Positions 1 through 5,838 of a DNA stretch of 5,838 bases are shown piece by piece. Both the position numbers and the translations under genes were made by a program. The notes under the pieces are model-generated. The model did no database searches. It was not told where the DNA came from and saw nothing but the letters and a program-made list of their open reading frames with translations. The first letter of the stretch is position 1. The number at the start of each line of letters is the position of its first letter. Origin of the DNA: Pirellulaceae bacterium (lineage in GTDB: Bacteria > Planctomycetota > Planctomycetia > Pirellulales > Pirellulaceae); assembly GCA_020846515.1 (NCBI GenBank), contig JADLDX010000930.1, positions 1 to 5,838 on the forward strand, read 5' to 3'.

Positions 1-56
1 AGTCCACCGTCTGGCGACAGTGGCTACCTAGTCCACCGTCTGGCGACGGTGGCTAC
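1..56. repeat. Tandem pair of 27-bp hairpin-forming repeats
   Basis: Two copies, at 1-27 and 30-56 (period 29), differ only at position 19 versus 48 (A versus G). Each has 8-nt arms around a TGGC loop: CCACCGTC and GACGGTGG in the second copy (33-40 and 45-52). In that copy TAG (29-31) can also pair with CTA (53-55) around a bulged T at 32. The first copy has a C8/A19 mismatch on the plus strand, which becomes a G-U wobble in minus-strand RNA, so both hairpins can form in the transcript of the upstream minus-strand regulator gene. The array starts 5 bases past that gene's stop codon and may continue beyond the left edge. I recall similar repeats scattered through Pirellulaceae genomes, but this is from memory. 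A role as 3'-end stabiliser, terminator or REP-like element is inference. Confidence 0.8.
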
Positions 57-60
57 GAGT

Positions 61-2220
61 TCATACCTCATCTTGTTCATACTTTTTGAGTTTGCGGTCG
101 AGCGTAGAACGTTCAACTCCCAAAACGATGGCCGCGCGACTCTTGTTACCTTTGTACGCGGCCAGCGTGGCAAGGATATGCTCTTTCTCGAGTTGTTCTA
201 AACTGATCGCTCGAAAGGGCATTTGCACATTTGACGATGCGGTTAAGGACGAGTTCGTCGGTGCATTGTTCGCATCGCCAGTCCCCGTCGCTTGCCCCAA
301 CGGTGCGGGCACCAGAGGCGCTAGGGGTGCCAACGATACGTCTTCGGGTTCAATAACAGAACTGCTGCCAAGCACGACGGCACGTTCGATCACATTGCGC
401 AGCTCGCGAACGTTTCCTGGCCAGTTGTATCGCTGCAACAGCTCCAGCGTGGCCGGTGCAATACCATCGATTCTACGTCCCGCATGGGCGCGAAGCATCG
501 TAAGGAAATGTTCGGCCAGGATGGCCACATCGCCGGTTCGCTCGCGCAGTGGAGGCACATCGATTTCAATCACGCGCAACCGAAAATAGAGATCGGATCG
601 GAATTGTTTGTCACGCACGGCTTGTTCAAGATCGCGGTTGGTCGCGGCTATGACACGGACATTCGTGTGGATCGGTTTATTGCCACCCAAACGCTCGAAG
701 CTCTGCCCCTCGAGCACTCGCAAGAATTTGGCTTGCAACTCTGGAATCATCTCACCGATTTCATCGAGCATCAACGTGCCACCATTGGCGGCTTCGAACT
801 TGCCGATTTTCCGTTCTGTGGCGCCAGTGAATGCGCCTTTCTCGTGGCCAAACAGTTCGCTTTCCAGTAGCGTCGGCGCCAGGGCTGCGCAGTTTAAACA
901 GACCAGTGGCGCTTGGCGACGCGGACTGCGCATGTGGATGGCTCTAGCCACCAACTCTTTGCCTACGCCGCTCTCACCTCGCACTAATATCGTCGCGCCC
1001 GTTGGACCAGCGCGCTCGATGGCGCTGCGTACCTTCAACATAGCGGGGCTGTTGCCCACCATTTCATGCTGCCAGCCCAGCTCACGTTCCAACAAATCGA
1101 TTTTGCGTTGGCTAGTGGCCAATGATTGGCTGAGTTGCTCGCGCGAGCTTTGGTGACTTAGTGCCACAGCCAGGCTATCGGCCACGGCCACGGCCAGTTC
1201 CAGGTCCGCATCGGTCAGCATGCGTTCATCCAGCGCAGTGTACACATGCAGAAGACCGACGACTTGCTGCCCCTGCTTTAGCGGCGCGCAGATTATGCTG
1301 CTGGTTTGTCGCTGTCCCGATTCGCGAGCCAGGGACAACTGGGTATCCATCTGAACGTTACGTGCCAGCACGGCACTACCTTCGCGCACAACGCTGGCCA
1401 CCAGAAAGTCACTGACCCGTCGGTAGGCTTGTCCTGGCGCTTGCCGCGCTGCCAAGACAACTTGCGGGCCCTCATTGATCGCAGCACCTGGCACCTGAGC
1501 CTGGAATGAGACAGTCGGGGATTCCGCCGCGCCACCAGCTATCGAACCACCAGCTATCGAGTTACTAGTTAGCGAGTTACTAGTTATCGAGTTACTGGCG
1601 GGTACAGGCGGGACGGGGGCATTTATCAGGAGCACACCGCCGGTGGTAATGCCCAATCGATCGAGCAGCTTGTCCAGGGCGCATTGGGCCAAGCCGCTGG
1701 CGCTGGGTATGGACACCATTTCGTAGACCAGGCGATACAAGAACATAGCGTCGCTGGCTTGATCGCCTGCGGGCGCACCGCGGCCAGACCACCTTGACGA
1801 GTTACGGCGACCGACAATAGTGGGTGGAGTGAGTCCCAATTCGATGGTTTGTGCAGAGGAGACATGACCTGAGGCGGCCGATGACATGGCTTCGGGCGAG
1901 GCTTGGGGCCCAAACGCATGGGCCAGGTCCAACACAAACGTCATCCGGCAACCAGCCACCACGATCGCATCGCCGTCGGCCAAAGGATGCTCGTCCGCTA
2001 AGAGGTGATTGTTGACTTGCGTCCCATTTCGCGACCCTAAGTCACGCACGGTCCACACCCCCTGACGAAGGGTTATTTCGGCATGTCGGCGACTGGCCCG
2101 GTCGTCACGGATGACAATCTGATTGTCCGATGAGCGTCCAATAACAACGCTGATCTCCCCCTGCAGGCGAAAAATATCCGTCCAACGAGAGCCTTGACTA
2201 ATGACCAGATAGGCTTGCAT
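61..2220 (-). CDS. Sigma-54-dependent transcriptional activator, FHA-GAF-AAA+-Fis HTH
   Basis: This is a bacterial enhancer-binding protein: it should bind DNA upstream of sigma-54 promoters and use ATP hydrolysis to open the RNA polymerase complex. Residues ~24-96 form an FHA domain, with GRS at 28-30, SRRHAE from 43 and GSRNGT at 62-67. Residues ~160-358 look like a GAF domain with a large loop insertion. The AAA+ core at ~388-615 has Walker A GESGVGKE (415-422), the sigma-54 contact loop GAFTGA (462-467), Walker B LMLDEIGE (483-490), arginine-finger candidates R541 and R547, and WPGNVREL (600-607). A Pro/Ala-rich linker (~630-670) precedes a Fis-type helix-turn-helix (~674-714). All key residues are intact. 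The ATG at 2220 is chosen because an in-frame TAA (2230-2232) lies just upstream; no clear Shine-Dalgarno sequence is seen. There is no receiver domain, so the input is probably phosphothreonine binding (FHA) and/or a GAF ligand. Confidence 0.95.
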   Translation of the reverse strand: MQAYLVISQGSRWTDIFRLQGEISVVIGRSSDNQIVIRDDRASRRHAEITLRQGVWTVRDLGSRNGTQVNNHLLADEHPLADGDAIVVAGCRMTFVLDLAHAFGPQASPEAMSSAASGHVSSAQTIELGLTPPTIVGRRNSSRWSGRGAPAGDQASDAMFLYRLVYEMVSIPSASGLAQCALDKLLDRLGITTGGVLLINAPVPPVPASNSITSNSLTSNSIAGGSIAGGAAESPTVSFQAQVPGAAINEGPQVVLAARQAPGQAYRRVSDFLVASVVREGSAVLARNVQMDTQLSLARESGQRQTSSIICAPLKQGQQVVGLLHVYTALDERMLTDADLELAVAVADSLAVALSHQSSREQLSQSLATSQRKIDLLERELGWQHEMVGNSPAMLKVRSAIERAGPTGATILVRGESGVGKELVARAIHMRSPRRQAPLVCLNCAALAPTLLESELFGHEKGAFTGATERKIGKFEAANGGTLMLDEIGEMIPELQAKFLRVLEGQSFERLGGNKPIHTNVRVIAATNRDLEQAVRDKQFRSDLYFRLRVIEIDVPPLRERTGDVAILAEHFLTMLRAHAGRRIDGIAPATLELLQRYNWPGNVRELRNVIERAVVLGSSSVIEPEDVSLAPLAPLVPAPLGQATGTGDANNAPTNSSLTASSNVQMPFRAISLEQLEKEHILATLAAYKGNKSRAAIVLGVERSTLDRKLKKYEQDEV
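1532..1606 (-). repeat. 15-bp in-frame tandem repeat inside the activator gene
   Basis: Four 15-bp units run at 1532-1546, 1547-1561, 1562-1576 and 1577-1591, with a decayed fifth to 1606. The first two differ at one base and the third and fourth at one base. On the coding strand they give the pentapeptide series [20 protein letters not shown] (residues ~209-228). The repeat lies in a long low-complexity loop of the GAF domain, between the predicted strands GGVLLIN (194-200) and VVLAAR (254-259). Confidence 0.85.
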
Positions 2221-2242
2221 CGACAGGGCTTATCCAAGAACT

Positions 2243-2258
2243 GGGGAAGTTTGTTGCA
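2243..2258 (+). promoter_or_regulatory. Candidate sigma-54 (-24/-12) promoter for the secreted-protein gene
   Basis: GG at 2244-2245 and GC at 2256-2257 have the required 10-base spacing. The -12 element reads TTGCA (2254-2258), a full match to TTGCW. The -24 element reads GGGGAAG against TGGCACG, matching 4 of 7 bases including the essential GG. The start of transcription would be near 2269, giving a leader of about 105 bases before the ATG at 2374. I found no other GG-N10-GC pair on either strand of the 153-bp gap. The divergent gene encodes a sigma-54 activator, which fits. A single such match can arise by chance, so this remains a candidate. Confidence 0.4.
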
Positions 2259-2321
2259 AAGCGATCGTTGGGCAAGTATTCTCAGGAGGAGCCTCATCCC
2301 ATATCCCGAGCCCTAATCTTA

Positions 2322-2350
2322 ACCTAGGCACCACTGGTTGTGCGCTAGGT
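2322..2350. promoter_or_regulatory. Imperfect inverted repeat, operator or leader hairpin candidate
   Basis: The arms ACCTAG+GCAC (2322-2331) and GTGC+G+CTAGGT (2340-2350) are complementary over 10 pairs, with one bulged G at 2344 and an 8-base spacer. The element ends 10 bases before the Shine-Dalgarno sequence of the plus-strand gene. Its centre is about 115 bp upstream of the divergent activator's ATG. It could be a binding site for a dimeric HTH regulator, such as the neighbouring Fis-type activator, or an RNA hairpin in the leader. No T-run follows on the plus strand, so a simple terminator is unlikely. Confidence 0.5.
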
Positions 2351-2360
2351 GGCAAATATT

Positions 2361-2366
2361 GAGGAA
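2361..2366 (+). promoter_or_regulatory. Shine-Dalgarno sequence that fixes the start at 2374
   Basis: GAGGAA lies 7 bases before the ATG at 2374. It supports that ATG over the in-frame TTG at 2338, which falls in the spacer of the inverted repeat and would add 12 residues ahead of a well-formed signal peptide. Confidence 0.7.
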
Positions 2367-2373
2367 AGCAAAC

Positions 2374-3753
2374 ATGACAAGCGGAAGTTACCGCCGAAGC
2401 TGGCTTCGAAATCTAGGTTTCCTAGTCGGTCTCTGCACGGTAGGGGTGCTCGGAAACGCGTCTCACGCCCAATTTGGATTAGTCCGAGGTGTGGTCGGTG
2501 GTGTCAGCATCGATGCCGAAGGGGTTGTTCAATCGGCCACCCAAGCCCAGAAAGATGCCAGCCTGGCTGAACTGCGTCAGGCAGTAGCGGGTGCGCAAGG
2601 CGCAGTCGCCAAGCCGCAGGCCATGCGCATGATCTCACTGCGTAAGTTGCAGGAAGCGATCATGGAACATCGCAGCGCCGACAAGACGCTGCCCGAAGAA
2701 ATTTTGTTCTTGGCTGGACTGCAACGCATTGAGTATGTGTTTGTCTATCCTCAAGAGAATGATATTGTGATCGCTGGACCAGCCGAAGGCTGGGAAGTGC
2801 GCGGTGATGGCAGCGTCGTGGGCACGAAGAGTTCGCGCCCTGTTGTCCGCGTGGAAGATTTGATGACAGCGTTCCGAACCGTCGAAGCCGCACGACAAGC
2901 CCCCATCTCGGTATCGATTGATCCAACTCCCGAAGGCTCACAACGCCTGAACAATCTGTTACGCGGCATGGTAGCCAATGGCCCCAGCTTCCAACCTCAA
3001 ATTGTCGAAGCGGCTGTACGTCAAGCATTTGGACCACAGCAAGTTACCTTTACAACCGTGGCCACCGACACTCGTATGGCCCAAACTCTGGTGGCCGCCG
3101 ACTACCGCATGAAGTTGTTGGCCATGAGTCTGGAAGCCTCCCCCGTGGATGGCTTGCCCAGCTACTTGGAAATGACTCGCAACGTGCAGATGAACAAGGG
3201 ATCCCAACCTCGTTGGTGGATTGCTTGCCAGTACGATGCCATTCGCCACAGCGAAGATGGTCTCTCGTGGAAACTGGATGGTCGCGGTGTTAAGGCCATG
3301 ACCGAAGAAGAGTTGGTTGGCAAAGATGGCACGCGCTCAGCCGCCAAGAAAACCAATCAATTTGCCCAAAAATGGGCTGATCTGTTCACGAGCAAGTTTG
3401 ATGAATTGTCGATGCATAATGCATCGTTCGGTGAACTGCGCAATGCGATTGACATGAACGTAGTCGCCACCTTGATCGCTGCTCAGCAGTTGGACAAGTC
3501 GGCTGGACTAGACCTGTCTGTCTTGCGTGGCACCAAAGGCGACATCGAAACCAGTGGCCGCTTAACACCCAAGACGATTCCTGCACACTGCAGTTTGTTA
3601 AAGGCTCGCAGCGGTTGGGTAGTCGCAGCCAGCGGTGGTGTCGAAATCAACCCTTGGCAAATCGTGGCACAAAGCCGACAGGCTGACGCCACATTGGTCA
3701 GCAAGCGTGCTCCTGCTATCAACAGCGCCAACACACAGTGGTGGTGGGATTGA
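2374..3753 (+). CDS. Secreted DUF1598-like protein of unknown function
   Basis: The product has 459 residues. It begins with a clear Sec signal peptide: a basic n-region (RRSWLRN), a hydrophobic stretch (~14-27) and a cleavage site after ASHA, about residue 32. The mature protein is therefore exported, with no further membrane segment or lipobox. From memory, several stretches match planctomycete DUF1598 proteins: LAGLQRIEYVFVYP (113-126), AGPAEGW (134-140), SIDPTPEG (181-188), ADYRMKLL (242-249) and LPSYLEM (261-267). DUF1598 has no known activity that I can name, and I see no catalytic motif. The C-terminal third (~330-459) lacks recognisable features and ends in QWWWD. The ATG at 2374 is chosen for its Shine-Dalgarno sequence and signal peptide. 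The gene stands alone, divergent from the sigma-54 activator and convergent with the histidine kinase; sigma-54 control is plausible but unproven. Confidence 0.9.
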   Translation: MTSGSYRRSWLRNLGFLVGLCTVGVLGNASHAQFGLVRGVVGGVSIDAEGVVQSATQAQKDASLAELRQAVAGAQGAVAKPQAMRMISLRKLQEAIMEHRSADKTLPEEILFLAGLQRIEYVFVYPQENDIVIAGPAEGWEVRGDGSVVGTKSSRPVVRVEDLMTAFRTVEAARQAPISVSIDPTPEGSQRLNNLLRGMVANGPSFQPQIVEAAVRQAFGPQQVTFTTVATDTRMAQTLVAADYRMKLLAMSLEASPVDGLPSYLEMTRNVQMNKGSQPRWWIACQYDAIRHSEDGLSWKLDGRGVKAMTEEELVGKDGTRSAAKKTNQFAQKWADLFTSKFDELSMHNASFGELRNAIDMNVVATLIAAQQLDKSAGLDLSVLRGTKGDIETSGRLTPKTIPAHCSLLKARSGWVVAASGGVEINPWQIVAQSRQADATLVSKRAPAINSANTQWWWD

Positions 3754-3764
3754 TTTGAGCTAAA

Positions 3765-3778
3765 GACGCTGGCGCGTC
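3765..3778 (-). terminator. Weak terminator-like hairpin after the histidine kinase gene
   Basis: Read on the minus strand, GACGC-GCCA-GCGTC forms a 5-bp stem with a 4-base loop, followed directly by TTTAG. It lies about 30 bases past the kinase stop codon, inside the 54-bp gap between two convergent genes. Beside it is a second inverted repeat, TCGAC-AC-GTCGA (3777-3788). The stem and T-run are short, so termination strength is doubtful; Rho-dependent ending is equally possible. Confidence 0.3.
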
Positions 3779-3807
3779 GACACGTCGAGCGAACCTTCTA
3801 TTGAATT

Positions 3808-5838
3808 CTATTGACTTGGATCACGGGGCAGTAACCGCTGGTCCAAGTCCTCGACCACTCTGGTAAGCGCGGCCAGCGTCGCAGGCTTGATCATGTGTTC
3901 GTCAAAGCCTGAGTCGAAGGCCCGTTGTCGATCGCTCGCTTGACCAAATCCGGTCATGGCCACCAGCATGATCGATTGCGTGGCGGGATTGGCTTTTATC
4001 TCCACAGCCACTTCATAGCCACTCATACCTGGCATGGCGATATCCAAAAAGATTAGCGCGGGACGATAGCTGCTGATCATGCTTAGCGCTGAAGGACCGT
4101 CAAAGCAAACTTCAACCTGCTGGCCAAGACTCTTTAGCAAAAGAGCTAACATTCGTCCCGAGGCCTGCGTATCATCCACCACCAAGATGCGATGCGAAGG
4201 CAACGTTGGCTTCGGGCTACTCTTGCCGCTCTTGGCACTCACCGTCGCGTCAGCCTGACCTGGGTGAGTCGACTCGGTGGGTATCTTGGTCTCATTGGGT
4301 TTCAAGTCAACGGACGGCGGATGGGCGCAAGCTAGCCCATCAGGTGGCAGGTTATCAGGTGACGTGTCTTCGCTGGACATGTCTTCGCTGGACATGTTTT
4401 CGCTGGAAAGAGTTACGCTGGACACGTGAAGGCTAGACATGTGAACACGGGGTGTAACATCACTGGGTTGTATGTGACTGGGTTGTTGGCAACTGGGAAG
4501 TGTCACGCAAAAGCAGCTCCCCTGTCCCAAGCCGGTGCTTTCCGCGCGCACCGTGCCATTGTGCAATTCGACGAGATTCTTGACCAATGTCAAGCCGATG
4601 CCCAAGCCGCCATGGGCACGTTCCAATGTCTGATCGACTTGGGTGAATAGTTCAAAAATACGTTCCAATTGGTCTTGAGGAATGCCTGGTCCATTATCGC
4701 GTACGAAAACGAGCGCCTCGTGACCAGCCTGCTGCACGGTCACGCTCAAATGACCGCACCGACCTGTGTACTTGATTGCGTTGTTCAACAGATTTGACAC
4801 CACTTGGCTCAGTCGAGCGCGATCGCCAAAGACATAGACGGGTGTTGGAGGTAGGCAAACTGTCAGCTTATGCTCGGCGGCAAGTAGCTGGCTGCGACTG
4901 CTTTCGAGGGACGATCGCACAATGTCGCGTAAGTCTAACTGCTCTTTGCGCAGCAAGATCTTCCCGCCGGCGATTCGGGAGACGTCTAAGAGATCATCGA
5001 TCAAGCCACTCATGTGTTGAACTTGATTTGTCATAACCTCGCGAATCTCATGCAAGCGTTCGGGCTGTGAATGGACGGCTGGCCACACCTCCAGGGCGTG
5101 GGCGAGTGGCGCCAGTGGATTACGCAGCTCGTGGGCCAACACTGCCAAAAAATGATCTTTTCGTCGATCAGCCTCGGCCAGTTGAAAGGTTCGCTGTTGA
5201 ATCCGGCGTTCCAACTCTTCCGCCGCGGTTTCGCGTTCGTGCCACATCGCCGCCAAGGCCAGAAATGGCACAGCGGTAGCAGCCATGAAGGCTTGCAGGA
5301 CGACGGCTAAATTGGTCGAACCACTCAACTGGTCAGCAAATGGTCCTTGCGATTGTTGAGTCGCGATGGTCATGATCAAGGCCATGACAGCCAGGTTACC
5401 GGCCACCGCCGCGGTGCCAAAACGCAGAGCGGGCCAATAGATAAGCGGCATTAACAGAAATGGAAACGACAACTCACCTAATGCATTCACGAAAATGAGC
5501 ATTGTGCATGTGGCGGTCAGCATGAAACTGCCAACCAGTTCCATCGTCCGTAACCAATTCGCTTTGCCTTGCGGTTGCCAGCACAAGCACGCCCAGGTTA
5601 GTGGTGCAACTAACAAAATGCCGACGCAATCGGCTATCCACCATACAAAGTAAACCGAAAAAAAATTCACTTCGTAGTGCCAAACGACTGCACTACTAGC
5701 CATGGCCGCGCTGATGAGCGGTGCAAAAAAAGCGACCAATAGCAGGCGCGTCGTATCAGGTAATCGCTCTAGTGAAAACGGCTCGCTGCGGTTCCAAAGG
5801 AGAAAACTCGCGCCCACAAGAGCCTCAACCGCGTTGGC
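3808..5838 (-). CDS. MASE1 membrane hybrid sensor histidine kinase, 5' end outside window
   Basis: This is a membrane sensor kinase fused to a receiver domain; 676 residues are visible. Numbering from the GTG at 5817, residues 1-~195 form about six hydrophobic segments of a MASE1-type sensor. A likely coiled coil (~196-222) leads to the HisKA phosphoacceptor His229 (AHELRNPLAPL). The ATPase domain shows the N box NLLNNAIKYT (342-351), DNGPGIP (374-380), FELFTQ (388-393) and GGLGIGLTLVK (403-413). A Ser/Pro-rich linker (~441-540) joins a receiver with acidic pocket D548/D549, phosphoacceptor D592, T622 and K644, all intact. The frame stays open through the right edge, and the residues before the GTG (ANAVEALV) continue the MASE1 pattern. 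The GTG is therefore internal, and roughly 90-100 residues, two or three helices, are probably missing. The ligand is unknown. Output would pass through the fused receiver, perhaps to an unlinked phosphotransfer protein. Confidence 0.93.
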   Translation of the reverse strand, partial: ANAVEALVGASFLLWNRSEPFSLERLPDTTRLLLVAFFAPLISAAMASSAVVWHYEVNFFSVYFVWWIADCVGILLVAPLTWACLCWQPQGKANWLRTMELVGSFMLTATCTMLIFVNALGELSFPFLLMPLIYWPALRFGTAAVAGNLAVMALIMTIATQQSQGPFADQLSGSTNLAVVLQAFMAATAVPFLALAAMWHERETAAEELERRIQQRTFQLAEADRRKDHFLAVLAHELRNPLAPLAHALEVWPAVHSQPERLHEIREVMTNQVQHMSGLIDDLLDVSRIAGGKILLRKEQLDLRDIVRSSLESSRSQLLAAEHKLTVCLPPTPVYVFGDRARLSQVVSNLLNNAIKYTGRCGHLSVTVQQAGHEALVFVRDNGPGIPQDQLERIFELFTQVDQTLERAHGGLGIGLTLVKNLVELHNGTVRAESTGLGQGSCFCVTLPSCQQPSHIQPSDVTPRVHMSSLHVSSVTLSSENMSSEDMSSEDTSPDNLPPDGLACAHPPSVDLKPNETKIPTESTHPGQADATVSAKSGKSSPKPTLPSHRILVVDDTQASGRMLALLLKSLGQQVEVCFDGPSALSMISSYRPALIFLDIAMPGMSGYEVAVEIKANPATQSIMLVAMTGFGQASDRQRAFDSGFDEHMIKPATLAALTRVVEDLDQRLLPRDPSQ
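4336..4485 (-). repeat. Ten-unit 15-bp in-frame tandem repeat in the kinase linker
   Basis: Ten 15-bp units encode a pentapeptide series: QPSHI, QPSDV, TPRVH, MSSLH, VSSVT, LSSEN, MSSED, MSSED, TSPDN, LPPDG (residues 445-494 from the GTG at 5817). Two adjacent units, 4366-4380 and 4381-4395, are identical; the next (4396-4410) is close and the outer ones are increasingly diverged. The preceding LPSCQ, at the end of the ATPase domain, also fits the register and could be the seed. The repeat sits between the ATPase and receiver domains and looks like an expanded flexible, acidic Ser-rich linker. Confidence 0.85.

Noticed and set aside
1..56. CRISPR-like array
   Set aside because: Two strongly palindromic units are separated by only 2 bases, with no spacers and no cas genes in view.
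86..1156. Long plus-strand open frames opposite the sigma-54 activator (86-589, 484-870, 608-1156)
   Set aside because: They are antisense to a gene with intact, ordered domain motifs, overlap each other in different frames, and encode Ser/Arg-rich products with no recognisable domain.
2254..2282. Sigma-70-like pair TTGCAA, 17-base spacer, TATTCT
   Set aside because: Only 4 of 6 bases match in each box. It overlaps the -12 element of the better-matching sigma-54 candidate, so it is kept only as an alternative.
2284..2289. Perfect AGGAGG in the intergenic gap
   Set aside because: No ATG, GTG or TTG follows at a usable distance, so it does not mark a small leader gene.
2338..2373. In-frame TTG at 2338 as an earlier start for the secreted protein
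   Set aside because: It lies in the spacer of the inverted repeat, and the ATG at 2374 has a well-placed GAGGAA and begins directly with the signal peptide.
3808..5838. Kinase and sigma-54 activator as a classical two-component pair
   Set aside because: The activator has no receiver domain and the kinase carries its own; the two genes are separated by the secreted-protein gene.

Overview
The window most resembles the chromosome of a planctomycete of the Pirellulaceae type (Rhodopirellula/Blastopirellula relatives). This rests on three things: a secreted protein of the planctomycete-typical DUF1598 kind, a tandem hairpin repeat of a sort I recall from those genomes, and large regulatory proteins in single-gene units. 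The taxonomic call is an inference; no rRNA or other marker gene is present.

Layout. Positions 1-56 hold two copies of a 27-bp hairpin-forming repeat, directly after the stop codon of a minus-strand gene. Positions 61-2220 (minus) encode a complete 719-residue sigma-54 activator with the order FHA, GAF, AAA+, Fis-type HTH. Positions 2221-2373 form a divergent control region. It carries a sigma-54-type promoter candidate facing right, a strong inverted repeat, and a Shine-Dalgarno sequence. Positions 2374-3753 (plus) encode a complete 459-residue secreted DUF1598-like protein. A 54-bp convergent gap with small inverted repeats follows. Positions 3808-5838 (minus) encode a membrane hybrid histidine kinase (MASE1, HisKA, HATPase_c, receiver) whose start lies beyond the right edge.

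How they may work together. The activator and the secreted protein are divergent neighbours, and the only sigma-54-like promoter I found in the gap points at the secreted-protein gene. The simplest hypothesis is that the activator drives that gene after an FHA (phosphothreonine) and/or GAF signal. The hybrid kinase is convergent with the secreted-protein gene and may be unrelated. The activator has no receiver domain, so it is not a classical response-regulator partner of this kinase.

I do not see a clearly new multi-gene system. The points most worth a second look are the divergent control region, the 15-bp in-frame tandem repeats inside both regulatory genes, and the duplicated hairpin repeat at the left edge.
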